Notes: generated by a model not told the origin, from the sequence alone. 64,000 nucleotides of DNA from JAAXGX01 sp965221595 (GCA_965221595.1 OZ244900.1:3224001-3288000), one strand, 5' to 3'; positions 45,905 to 54,552 are shown, counted from the stretch's first letter. Made by a program: numbers and translations.

Positions 45905-47721
45905 CCTCTCGCCCCCAGCCGCCCGCAGGCAGGCCGCGCCGCCCCGGCGCCGGCCGGACCGGCATCCTCGTTGCCGGGATGCACCGCAGCGGCACCTCGG
46001 CGCTGGCGCGCGTGCTGACCCTGGCCGGGTGCGACCTCCCGAAGACGCTGGTGGAGGCCAAGCCGGACAACGTCGCGGGCTTCTGGGAGTCGCCGCGGGT
46101 CGTCGCCCTGAACGACGAGATTCTCGCCTCTGCCGGGTCGTGCTGGGACGACTGGCGGCCGTTCGACCGCGACTGGCACGAGTCGCCCGCCGCAGAACCG
46201 TTCCGCGGGCAGGCCCTGGAGGTGCTGCGGCAGGAGTACGGAGCGAGCCGGATCTTCGTCCTGAAGGACCCGCGCATCTGCAGGCTGCTGCCCTTCTGGA
46301 TCGATGCGTTGGCGGGGCTCGACGTGCGGCCGTGCGTCGTGTCGCCGATCCGCAGCCCGCTCGATGTCGCCGCCTCGCTGGAGACCCGCAACGGCATCGA
46401 CCCCTGCGTGGCGTACCTCATCTGGCTGCGCCACGTCCTCGCTGCCGAGGCCGACTCGCGCGGGCTGCCGCGCGCCTACGTGCGCTACGACGTGCTCCTG
46501 TCGGACGCGCCGGCGTCGCTCGACCGGATCAGCCGCGACCTGGACTTGGCACTGCCGCGGCGCGAAGGTTCCGCGACGGAAGCGGACATCGCCGCATTCC
46601 TCTCGCCCGACCTGCGCCACCACCGCCGCGGCGACGACGAGCTGCTGTCCGATACGGACATCTCGGAGTGGATCAGGAACACCTTCCGCATCCTCGAGTG
46701 TTGGACGCGGGGCGACGCGGCAAGGAACGACGCCCGCGATCTCGACCGCATCCGAACGGCGTTCGACACGGCGGCCCCGGCCTTCGGACGTGCGTTGGCA
46801 GCCGGCCAGGAGGCGGGCCGCGAGTGCCGCCGCCTGGCGCGCGAACTGCTCAACATTTCCGAGACGCTGGAAACCACACGGGAGGCGTTCCGGGAACGGG
46901 ACCGGCGGCTCGACGCCCAGGACCAGCGCCTCGCCGAGAACTGGAAGAAGCTCGAAGGCGCCCGCCGGACCGTGGCCGAGCGCGAGCGGGAGCTCGCCGC
47001 TGCGCGCAGGCAACTCGAGGCTGCCCGGGAGACCGCTGCGGGGCAGGCGACACGGATCGCGGTGCTGACGGCCGACCTCGAGGCCGCGCGGCACGACCAC
47101 CTCATGCGGGTGCGGCGCGGGCGGCAACACGGCTTCGACTCCCTGGAAGTGGTTGTCCGGCCCACTCCCGAGTGGCTCGCCGCGGCCCGGAAGCGCGGCG
47201 CCGGGCCGGCCCTCGAGCTGCGTGGCAACGGACGCGTGGTGGCGCGCGCGGCCGTCCCGGAGACCGGCGACACCCTGCGCATCCCCGTCGCGCCGTCGCA
47301 GTCTGGCGCCGCCGAGGCGGTCTACAGCGTCCACGACGCCGTTACCGGCGGCGTCCTCGCCGCGCTCGCCGCCCCCGCCCACGCGGACGCGCGCGCCGTG
47401 GCGGGGGCCGTCGAGAGCCGGCCGCGACCGGAGGTCCGGGGCTGGCTGCTCGACACGGCCCGCCCGCAGCGGCGGCGGCGCGTGGCCATCGAAATGGACG
47501 GACAGCTCGCGGACGTCGTCGTCGCCGAAGAGCTCCGGAAGGACATCGCCCGCTGGAAGGGTACGGACGGCTGCCACGGCTTCCTCTGGCCCATCCCCGC
47601 GGCCGCGGTCGAGGGGACGCGCGTGGACGTTTTCGACGCCGACACCGGCCTGCCGCTGCGCGGCTCGCCCGTGCGCATCGCGGGCGGGCAGGCCGCAGCC
47701 GCCGGAGCCGACGAGCCATGA
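45901..47721 (+). CDS. Sulfotransferase with coiled coil and the same C-terminal accessory domain
   Basis: The 606-residue protein starts with a PAPS-type sulfotransferase (residues ~15-270): ILVAGMHRSGTSALARVLTL, RIFVLKDPRICRLLPFWIDA, CVVSPIRSPLDVAASLETRN. A long coiled coil (~300-400, ETLETTREAFRERDRRLDAQ, then Arg/Glu heptads) leads into the accessory domain (~410-606, WLLDTARPQRRRRVAIEMDG, DVFDADTGLPLRGSP) that also ends the glycosyltransferase at 40233-43121. The shared tail probably docks these enzymes on one glycan or scaffold; that is inference. GTG at 45901 overlaps the previous stop. Confidence 0.85.
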   Translation: MTSRPQPPAGRPRRPGAGRTGILVAGMHRSGTSALARVLTLAGCDLPKTLVEAKPDNVAGFWESPRVVALNDEILASAGSCWDDWRPFDRDWHESPAAEPFRGQALEVLRQEYGASRIFVLKDPRICRLLPFWIDALAGLDVRPCVVSPIRSPLDVAASLETRNGIDPCVAYLIWLRHVLAAEADSRGLPRAYVRYDVLLSDAPASLDRISRDLDLALPRREGSATEADIAAFLSPDLRHHRRGDDELLSDTDISEWIRNTFRILECWTRGDAARNDARDLDRIRTAFDTAAPAFGRALAAGQEAGRECRRLARELLNISETLETTREAFRERDRRLDAQDQRLAENWKKLEGARRTVAERERELAAARRQLEAARETAAGQATRIAVLTADLEAARHDHLMRVRRGRQHGFDSLEVVVRPTPEWLAAARKRGAGPALELRGNGRVVARAAVPETGDTLRIPVAPSQSGAAEAVYSVHDAVTGGVLAALAAPAHADARAVAGAVESRPRPEVRGWLLDTARPQRRRRVAIEMDGQLADVVVAEELRKDIARWKGTDGCHGFLWPIPAAAVEGTRVDVFDADTGLPLRGSPVRIAGGQAAAAGADEP

Positions 47722-49773
47722 GCAACCCGCACCCGGCGGGAGAGGCCAACCGGACACCGACCGTCTGGCCGACGCTGGACGGCGACATCGAGTCGCCCCC
47801 CGGCGCGGCGCGTGGACCGTCCAAGCGCATCTGCATCGCGACGCCGGACATCCTCGGTCCGATCAAGAACGGCGGCATCGGTACCGCCTTCCACCATCTG
47901 GCACGGCAGCTCGCCGCCTGGGGCCACGAGGTGGTCATCGCCTACGTCAACCACAACGCGGCCGACGCCGCGCAGATGGCCGCCGCCCGTGCCCTCTACG
48001 CACGCCACGGCGTTGCCTTCGAGCCCGTCGTGCCCCGCCCGGCCGCCGAGACCGCCCTGGCGCGCGTTCCCGCACCCGCCTGGACCCTGCTCGACTGGCT
48101 GCGAACCCGCGCGCAGCCGTTCGACATCGTCCACGTCCCCGACTGGCACGGCGTGGGATACGGCGCGCTGCTCGCCAAGTCGCTCGGCCTGGCGTTCGGC
48201 ACGACGCACTTCGTCGTCATCGGGCACTCGCCCTCGCTGTGGGCCACCGAGGGCAGCCGGCAGCTCGTCCATACGGAGGCCGAGCTCGGCTGGGTCTTCC
48301 TGGAGCGCCGCAGCGTCGAGCTGGCCGACACGTTCATCTCGACGAGCGTGCACCTCATCGAGTGGATGCGCGACGCCGGCTACGCCCTGCCGACGCGGTC
48401 GTTCGTCTGGCCCAACGCCTTTCCGCCACCCGACCCCGCAGCGGCCGCCGCCGCCGACCGCGCCGCGCGCGACGGCGCACCGCTCGAGGAGGTGGTCTTC
48501 TTCGGACGGCTCGAGCCGCGCAAGGGACTGCTGCTGTTCATCGACGCCATCGACCGCCTCGCGCGCCGGGGCCGGGCGCCGGCCCGCGTCACCTTTCTCG
48601 GCGGCCGGTCGGGACGCATCGACGGCCCCGGGCTCATCCGGGACGCCGCCCGGCAGTGGCCGCTCACCGTGCGCACGATCACCGACGCGGACGCGGACGA
48701 CGCCGTCGCCTACCTGGCCCAGCCGGGACGGCTCGCCGTCACCCCCTCGCTGCAGGAAAACTGCTCGCTGGCAGTGCTCGAGTGCCTCCAGGCTGGCATC
48801 CCCTTCGTCGCCGCCGCCACCGGCGGGACACCCGAGCTGATCGACCCCGCCGACCATGACCGCGCCCTGGTCGCCCCAGACTACATCGCCCTCGGCGACC
48901 GGCTCGCCGAACTGGCCGCCGCCCCGCTGCGCGCCGTCCGGCCCCGCCGCGGCTTCGACCACGTCCTCGACGTCTGGCGGCGGTGGCACGCCCAGACCAC
49001 CCCGTTCGACGCCGCCGCCGAGCGTTTCGCCGCCCGCGCCGAGTCGGCCGCCGCCGAGACGCCCCCCGTCACCGTCTGCCTCGTCCACCACGAGCGCCCG
49101 AACCTGCTGCGCATGGCCGCCGACAGCGCCCTCGCCCAGGACTACCCCGACCTCGACGCCGTCCTGGTCGACGACGGCAGCGAAAGCCCCGCGGCCCGCA
49201 CCGCACTCGAGCAGGTCGAGACCGACTTCGCCGCCCGCGGCTGGCGCGTCGTCCGCCAGGAAAACCGCTACGTCGGCGCCGCACGCAACACCGCCGCCCG
49301 CGGCGCCCGCGGCGAGTGGCTGCTGTTCCTCGACGACGACAACGTCCTATTCCCGGACGCCGTCTCGCGACTGGTGCGCGCCGCCCGCTTCGCCGGGGCC
49401 GACTGCGTGCCCGCCGCCAGCATCCGCTTCACCGGCGACGGCGACCCGCGCGCCGACGGCGCCGCGCTCGGCAGCCCCATCCGCTTCCTGGGTGCCGCCC
49501 GCGCCTGGAGCCACATCAACAACGTGGTGGGCGACGCCTGCGCCCTGGTGCGCCGCGACGTCTTCGAGGCCGCCGGCGGCTTCACCGAGGAATACCGCGT
49601 GGGACTCGACGACCTCGCCCTCTACAACCGGCTCATCCGCGACGGCCGGCGCATCGAGCCGCTGCCAGACCCCGTCTACTACTACCGCGTCGGCGGCCCC
49701 ACCATGAAGCAGCGTAACCGCTCCGCCGAGGCCGCACAGCGCCGCGTCCTCCACCCCTACGTCGACGGCCTGC
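47131..49773 (+). repeat. Long duplicated block, copy B
   Basis: This block is collinear with 42528-45170. It covers the accessory domain of the sulfotransferase gene and the catalytic part of the following glycosyltransferase. Unlike copy A, the downstream gene stops soon after the block, so the repeated unit explains how the sulfotransferase could have gained its tail. Confidence 0.85.
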
Positions 49774-49922
49774 CCGACGAGGAACGCGCCTACCGGGCCT
49801 ACGCCGCGGCCCGCGCGCAGCATAGCGGGCAGCACGGCGCGCATCTGCTCATCCGGCTGCTGCTCAGGATCTGGCGGCGAAGTTCGGCCTGGCGCGCCCG
49901 CTGGACGCCGTGGCTGAGTTGA
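47718..49922 (+). CDS. Fused GT4-GT2 glycosyltransferase, paralogue 3, without accessory domain
   Basis: The 734-residue protein contains the same GT4 and GT2 units as paralogue 2, with only a handful of residue changes between Lys36 and about residue 685 (for example ISTSVHLIEWM for ISVSAHLMDWM). Its first 35 residues differ, and it ends in a short basic/hydrophobic tail (LLIRLLLRIWRRSSAWRARW) in place of the accessory domain, perhaps a membrane-associating helix. ATG overlaps the sulfotransferase stop. Near-identity with paralogue 2 suggests gene conversion, so donor and acceptor use should be the same while location or partner differs. Confidence 0.87.
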   Translation: MSNPHPAGEANRTPTVWPTLDGDIESPPGAARGPSKRICIATPDILGPIKNGGIGTAFHHLARQLAAWGHEVVIAYVNHNAADAAQMAAARALYARHGVAFEPVVPRPAAETALARVPAPAWTLLDWLRTRAQPFDIVHVPDWHGVGYGALLAKSLGLAFGTTHFVVIGHSPSLWATEGSRQLVHTEAELGWVFLERRSVELADTFISTSVHLIEWMRDAGYALPTRSFVWPNAFPPPDPAAAAAADRAARDGAPLEEVVFFGRLEPRKGLLLFIDAIDRLARRGRAPARVTFLGGRSGRIDGPGLIRDAARQWPLTVRTITDADADDAVAYLAQPGRLAVTPSLQENCSLAVLECLQAGIPFVAAATGGTPELIDPADHDRALVAPDYIALGDRLAELAAAPLRAVRPRRGFDHVLDVWRRWHAQTTPFDAAAERFAARAESAAAETPPVTVCLVHHERPNLLRMAADSALAQDYPDLDAVLVDDGSESPAARTALEQVETDFAARGWRVVRQENRYVGAARNTAARGARGEWLLFLDDDNVLFPDAVSRLVRAARFAGADCVPAASIRFTGDGDPRADGAALGSPIRFLGAARAWSHINNVVGDACALVRRDVFEAAGGFTEEYRVGLDDLALYNRLIRDGRRIEPLPDPVYYYRVGGPTMKQRNRSAEAAQRRVLHPYVDGLPDEERAYRAYAAARAQHSGQHGAHLLIRLLLRIWRRSSAWRARWTPWLS

Positions 49923-49950
49923 CAGCATGCCGCGTCGGACACCGCCGCGC

Positions 49951-49956
49951 TATCAT
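49951..49956 (+). promoter_or_regulatory. Candidate -10 box of the small outer-membrane protein gene
   Basis: TATCAT ends 6 nt before an in-frame ATG at 49963 and 54 nt before the preferred ATG at 50011. Either a leaderless start at 49963 or a normal leader is possible. No convincing -35 box at correct spacing. Confidence 0.4.
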
Positions 49957-50010
49957 CCCGGGATGTTCGGGCTGCACTCGATCGAGGGAACTCGCACGGC
50001 AGGTTGCAGC

Positions 50011-50679
50011 ATGCCGCCCATTCGGAAGCCTGCCGCAGCGCTTCTCGCCGCGCTGACGGCGGCGGCGCTCGTGACCCTGTCCGGCGAGGCAAGCGCCCAG
50101 GACCACGACTCGCATTGGGGCGTCTCGTTCGGAGTCACGCCGCGCTGGAGTGCGACGGATTCGTACACACCGGTCGGCATCCTCTGGGACGACGTCGACG
50201 AGCTCGACCTGTCCGGCTCCGAGCTGCGCGTGGGCATCATCCGCGGCAGCGAACCGGGCGGCGACTGGGGCATCTCGTTCGTCCGGCGGACATTCCGGGA
50301 CGGCTCAGTCATCGACTTCACGTCGGCGGGCGATGCGCGCTACGTCTCCGACGGCGTCGCGCTGACCGGCGTCGAGGTCCACAAGTTTTCGCCGTTCGTG
50401 ACCGTGGCAGGCACCGTGCAGGTCGGCCTGGAGTACGGCGGCGGCATCGGCACGCTCGCCGGCGAGGGCATCGCCACCAACCGCCCGGACATCGGGATCC
50501 GGAACGTCAACGACGTCTTGCGGGAGCACGGCATCCCCGTCGTGCCCCTGGCCCGGGCCGAGCTCGCCGCGGCGGTCGTCGCGGCCCCGGGCCTGAAGGT
50601 GCGCATCAAGGGCGGCCTCAACTTCCCGGGCCTGCAGACCTTCAGTGTCACGCTGAACTACCTGTTCGGCGCACGCTGA
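50011..50679 (+). CDS. Secreted beta-barrel-like protein of unknown function
   Basis: The 222-residue product has a signal peptide (IRKPAAALLAALTAAALVTL, cut near ASAQ) and alternating hydrophobic strands: HWGVSFGVTPRWSA, GDWGISFVRRTFRDGSVIDF, SPFVTVAGTVQVGLEYGGG and a last strand FSVTLNYLFGAR ending in an aromatic-containing segment, as outer-membrane barrels do. It could be a small porin-like barrel; no specific family recognised. Start: ATG at 50011 gives a compact signal peptide; an in-frame ATG at 49963 would add 16 residues. It follows the glycan operon but has its own -10-like box. Confidence 0.65.
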   Translation: MPPIRKPAAALLAALTAAALVTLSGEASAQDHDSHWGVSFGVTPRWSATDSYTPVGILWDDVDELDLSGSELRVGIIRGSEPGGDWGISFVRRTFRDGSVIDFTSAGDARYVSDGVALTGVEVHKFSPFVTVAGTVQVGLEYGGGIGTLAGEGIATNRPDIGIRNVNDVLREHGIPVVPLARAELAAAVVAAPGLKVRIKGGLNFPGLQTFSVTLNYLFGAR

Positions 50680-50689
50680 CGCGGCGCAG

Positions 50690-51475
50690 TCAGTGGCCCG
50701 GCGGCAGGGCGTCGTCGTAGCCGAAGGCGTCGAAGTCGGCCCGGTACAGGTCGTGGACGCGGGCCTGTAGCTCCGGCGTGTAGAAGGCGGCGACGTGCAG
50801 GTGGGCGTTCGTCGCGTGGTGTCGCCGGTCGATCAGGTAGGGACGCAGGTCGACGTCCCGCTCGCGCGCCAGCCGGTCGAGCTCCCCCCGGAACGCCTCG
50901 AAGCGGCCTACGAAATCGTAGTGCACGCCGCCCCACAGGAGCTGCTCGGTCTGAATCCGCCAGTGCGGGTTGGCCTCGTACCAGCTCTCGGACGCGATGC
51001 GGTCGACGAACGCCGCAAAGGGGATGTCGTCGTCGTCCGCATACCCGAACTTCGCCCGGAACGCCAAGCCGTCCCGGCGCAGCCGGCCCGCGGCGTTCCT
51101 GCCGACGATCTTGTTCAGGTAGCAGGAGAGCAGCCGCGTATAGGGGTTGCGGACGAAGCAGAAGCGGACGCAGGGCGCCGCGTTGATGTCCGTCATGAAC
51201 TGCCGGAAGCCCAGCTCCCGCGGGGCGCGGAACGTCGCGTCGGTCCGCCGGTGAATCGCCGCCGGCTCCACGGCACAGTCGGGGTCGCGCAGGTGCCAGC
51301 GCCACAACGTGGCCTTGAGCGTCGTACAGGCAACCTTGGGCGTCGCCACGTAGACGAGCGGCAGACCCGACGCCTCGCCCGCGCGGGTGACGATGCGCAC
51401 GTGGTAGTCGATCTGCCGCTCGGGAAGCCGCGCCGCCCACCAGTCGTCGGGGCGGCGCGGGTTGGGGGACGCCAC
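50690..51475 (-). CDS. Sulfotransferase of the Sulfotransfer_2 (carbohydrate) type
   Basis: The 261-residue protein has the PAPS loop VYVATPKVACTTLKATLWRW and the 3'-phosphate motif CVRFCFVRNPYTRLLSCYLN, the pattern of carbohydrate sulfotransferases (HNK-1/chondroitin type, Sulfotransfer_2). ESWYEANPHWRIQTEQL and YDFVGRFEAFRGEL are also typical of that family. It differs from the two other sulfotransferases in this region. GTG at 51475 is chosen because a TACACT box ends 6 nt upstream and the family pattern starts there; an ATG at 51598 would add a Pro/Gly-rich tail. It runs against the glycan operon. Confidence 0.83.
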   Translation of the reverse strand: MASPNPRRPDDWWAARLPERQIDYHVRIVTRAGEASGLPLVYVATPKVACTTLKATLWRWHLRDPDCAVEPAAIHRRTDATFRAPRELGFRQFMTDINAAPCVRFCFVRNPYTRLLSCYLNKIVGRNAAGRLRRDGLAFRAKFGYADDDDIPFAAFVDRIASESWYEANPHWRIQTEQLLWGGVHYDFVGRFEAFRGELDRLARERDVDLRPYLIDRRHHATNAHLHVAAFYTPELQARVHDLYRADFDAFGYDDALPPGH

Positions 51476-51481
51476 CGAGCC

Positions 51482-51487
51482 AGTGTA
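51482..51487 (-). promoter_or_regulatory. Candidate -10 box of the Sulfotransfer_2 gene
   Basis: On the minus strand TACACT is followed by 6 nt and the GTG at 51475, with no ribosome-binding site. Same geometry as at other genes of this window. Confidence 0.4.
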
Positions 51488-51640
51488 ACGCGGGCCGGCC
51501 GCCGGCAGCGGCACGGTCGTCGGCACCCAAGGCGTGACGAGGGAGCCTGGTGCAGCGGGGCTCCTGCCGCCGGCTGCCGGGCTTGTCGCCTCCCCCATTC
51601 CCTGCTACCCTGGCAGTTTCCGACAGTCTTGGGAGGAAAC

Positions 51641-51925
51641 ATGCTGAAGCCCCCGCGAAGGAGTCGCGGCTGGCGCACCTGGATCGCCGTCCTGGCGCTC
51701 GCGCTGGTCGGCGCGACATCGGCGGCGACGGCTTGGCACGAGGAGCACGCGGGCGACACCGACTGTGCCGTCTGCCAGCTCCGGCACCAGTCGGCCGACA
51801 TCCTGCCCGGCTCGCCCCAGTTCGAGCCGACCGAGATTGCCGAGCCCCCGGCTCGTGCACCGCTCACCGGTGTGGTCGCTTCCGGCCACGCCCGACTCCT
51901 CCCCGCCCGCGCCCCTCCGGCGTAA
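51641..51925 (+). CDS. Small secreted His/Cys protein upstream of the TonB receptor
   Basis: The 94-residue product has a signal peptide (TWIAVLALALVGATSAATA), then HEEHAGDTDCAVCQLRHQ, a cluster of four His and a CxxC that could hold a metal, and a Pro-rich tail. The layout resembles DUF2946-like small proteins found next to TonB receptors for metals, but I am not certain of the family. GGGAGGAAAC immediately precedes the ATG. It is 185 nt ahead of the receptor and probably in the same unit. Confidence 0.6.
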   Translation: MLKPPRRSRGWRTWIAVLALALVGATSAATAWHEEHAGDTDCAVCQLRHQSADILPGSPQFEPTEIAEPPARAPLTGVVASGHARLLPARAPPA

Positions 51926-52110
51926 CCTCCGTCTCTCTCTCTCTGAATCGTCCGTCGTGTCGGGACGGCCGGCCGTTTCCAGGCTGACGCCGAGGATTGT
52001 CTGCGTCCGTCCCCAACGTCGAGTGTGCCTGCACGTGGCTGTACGCGCACGTCCGAGGCGCGACAGTGGCCTAGCAGCACGGGATCCGCGCAGCGCGCGA
52101 AAGGAAAGCA

Positions 52111-54552
52111 ATGCAACGAGGTATGGCGAGTCGAAACAGGTGGCATGCAGCGATTGCCGCGGCGGCGTTGGTCCTGGCGGCGGTGCCCGCCGCAGCGCAG
52201 GAGGCGGGCACCGTGCAGGGCACGGTTACGCTGGTCGGCGAGGCCGGCCCGGTGCACGGCGCGCTGGTGCTGGTGGTGGGCACGGGCGCAACCGTGCTGA
52301 CCGAGAACGATGGGACCTACGTGATCGAGGACGTGCCGCCGGGCTCCTACGAGGTCCTCGCACAGCGCGAGCACCTGACCGCCGGCCGCCAGCTGATTGC
52401 CGTCGCAGCCAACGAGGCCGTGACGGTGGACTTCGAGTTGGCCCCGTCGCCGGTGCACGAGCAGGTGACGGTCACCGCCGCCGCTGGGGGCACGGAGACG
52501 ACCTTCGAGGCGTTCAATGCCGTGACGACGATCGACTCGTTCGACCTCATCCAGGCAGGCCAGAACAGCATCGGCGACGCGTTGCAGAACGAGCCGGGCA
52601 TCGCGGTCCGGAGCTTCGGCCCCGGCTCGAGCCGGCCGATCATCCGCGGCTTCGACGGCGACCGCGTGCTCATCCTCGACGACGGCGTACGCACGGGGGA
52701 CCTTTCCAGCCAGTCCGGCGACCACGGCGTCACCATCGACCCGAACAGCGCCGAGCGCATCGAGATCGTCCGCGGTCCAGCGACCCTGCTCTACGGGTCG
52801 AACGCCGTCGGCGGCCTCGTCAACATCATCTCGCCGCAGGAAGCCATGCACGAGTCGATGTTCCAGGGCACGCGCGCCCAGATCTCCACCGACGTCGGGA
52901 ACGCCAACGCGCAGGCCGGGGTCAACGTCAACCTGCAGCACGCCGAGGGCGGCCTGCGCCTGTGGGCCGGCGGCAGCACCCGGCGCACCGGCGACTACGA
53001 CACCCCGGAGGGCACCATCGGCAACTCGGCCACCGAGCTCTCCAACGCGCGCGCCGGCGTGGGCTACGACGACGGCACCTTCTTCGCCAGCGGCGGCTTC
53101 ACTTTCGAGCGAGGCCGTTACGGCGTGCCGTTCGCCGACGAGTTTCACGGCGGCCACGACGTCCATGACGACGAAGACGAGGAGGAGGAAGAGGAAGAGG
53201 GCGTCGAGATCGACCTCAGCACGCGGCGCCAGGTGGGCCGCTTCGACGTCGGACTGAGGAATCTGAGCAACCGCCTCATCGAAGGGCTGCGCGTGACGAT
53301 GAACGTCATCGACTGGGGCCACGACGAGCTGGAGATCGAGGAAGGGCTCGAGAACATCGACACCAGTTTCACCAACCGCAGCTATATCGTGCGAGCGGAA
53401 TTCGACCAGCGGCAAACCGAACGGTTCGCCGGACGCTTCGGCGCCTGGACGCAGGTGCGCGACTTCGAGGCCGTCGGCCTGGAGGCACTGGCGCCGCGCA
53501 CCGACCTCACCGCCATGGCCGCGTTCGCGTACGAGGAAGTGGACTTCGGACCCGTGCGCGTGCAGTTCGGTGGCCGCATCGAGCGGAACTCGTATCGGGC
53601 CGGCGACCGCATGATCGGTCTCGACGACGAAGACCACGGCGAGGAGGACGAAGACCACGCCGGCGAGGGCGAGGACGAGGACCACGGAGAAGAGGAAGAG
53701 GGCGAGGACGAGGACGAAGATCACGGTGACGAGGACGAAGACGAAGACCACGGTGACGAAGGATTCGTCCCCATCCCCGACCCGCGCGACCGGACGTTCC
53801 TCGGGGCCTCCGGGTCGATCGGTGTGCACGTGGGCATCGGCGAGCGGAGCGCGTTCGTGGCCAACTTCACCAGCACGCACCGCGCGCCCGCGCTGGAGGA
53901 GCTCTACAACTACGGCCCGCACGTGGGGAATCTCGCGTTCGAGGTGGGCAACGCCGATCTGCGCGCCGAGGAGACGCTGGGTCTCGACGTCAGTCTGCGG
54001 ACCCGCGGCAACCGGGTGCGCGGCGAGCTGAACGGCTACGTCTACGACATCGACGGGTTCATCTTCGGCGACCGCACGGAGCAGGTTCTAGACGGCCTGC
54101 CGGTGTTCAACTTCGCGCAGGGCGACAGCCGCTTCCGAGGCATGGACGCGCGCGGCAGCGTGCGGCTCGGAGGCCGGGCGTGGGCCACGCTGGGCATCGG
54201 CTACGTCGACGCCCGGCTGACGGAGACGAACGAGCCGCTGCCCCGCATTCCGCCCTTGCGGGGCACCCTGCAGCTCGACATCCCGTACGGCGACTTCACC
54301 GTCAGCCCGCAACTGATGTACGCGGGCAGGCAGGACGCCGTCTACCGCGGCGAGACCGAGACGGACGGCTACTCGGTGCTGAACGTGATCGCGTCCTACA
54401 CCTGGGCGCGGCAGCACGCGGCGCACGTACTGAGCTTCACCGGGTACAACCTGACCAACACGCTGTACCGCAACCACACGTCCTTCATCAAGGACCTGGC
54501 ACCCGAGATGGGACGCGGCATCAGGGTCGGCTACTCGGTGCGCTTCTTCTAG
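52111..54552 (+). CDS. TonB-dependent outer-membrane receptor with acidic/His metal-binding loops
   Basis: The 813-residue precursor has a signal peptide, a carboxypeptidase-regulatory-like N-terminal domain (TVQGTVTLVGEAGPVHGALV, GTYVIEDVPPGSYEVLA), a plug (~residues 110-240: LQNEPGIAVRSFGPGSSRPI, GFDGDRVLILDDGVR, RIEIVRGPATLLYGSNAVGG) and a 22-strand-type barrel ending in FF-COOH (RVGYSVRFF). Two loops are extraordinary: HGGHDVHDDEDEEEEEEEG near 350 and a ~50-residue run of DEDHG-type repeats near 510-555. ZnuD zinc receptors carry comparable His/acidic loops, so zinc or another divalent cation is the likely ligand. AGGAAAG precedes the ATG. Confidence 0.88.
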   Translation: MQRGMASRNRWHAAIAAAALVLAAVPAAAQEAGTVQGTVTLVGEAGPVHGALVLVVGTGATVLTENDGTYVIEDVPPGSYEVLAQREHLTAGRQLIAVAANEAVTVDFELAPSPVHEQVTVTAAAGGTETTFEAFNAVTTIDSFDLIQAGQNSIGDALQNEPGIAVRSFGPGSSRPIIRGFDGDRVLILDDGVRTGDLSSQSGDHGVTIDPNSAERIEIVRGPATLLYGSNAVGGLVNIISPQEAMHESMFQGTRAQISTDVGNANAQAGVNVNLQHAEGGLRLWAGGSTRRTGDYDTPEGTIGNSATELSNARAGVGYDDGTFFASGGFTFERGRYGVPFADEFHGGHDVHDDEDEEEEEEEGVEIDLSTRRQVGRFDVGLRNLSNRLIEGLRVTMNVIDWGHDELEIEEGLENIDTSFTNRSYIVRAEFDQRQTERFAGRFGAWTQVRDFEAVGLEALAPRTDLTAMAAFAYEEVDFGPVRVQFGGRIERNSYRAGDRMIGLDDEDHGEEDEDHAGEGEDEDHGEEEEGEDEDEDHGDEDEDEDHGDEGFVPIPDPRDRTFLGASGSIGVHVGIGERSAFVANFTSTHRAPALEELYNYGPHVGNLAFEVGNADLRAEETLGLDVSLRTRGNRVRGELNGYVYDIDGFIFGDRTEQVLDGLPVFNFAQGDSRFRGMDARGSVRLGGRAWATLGIGYVDARLTETNEPLPRIPPLRGTLQLDIPYGDFTVSPQLMYAGRQDAVYRGETETDGYSVLNVIASYTWARQHAAHVLSFTGYNLTNTLYRNHTSFIKDLAPEMGRGIRVGYSVRFF
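53620..53763 (+). repeat. Codon-level repeats encoding the Asp/Glu/His loop
   Basis: GACGAAGACCACGG-type units recur with variation and encode runs of D, E, H and G. The simple structure suggests the loop length can change by slippage. It lies within the receptor frame. Confidence 0.7.
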
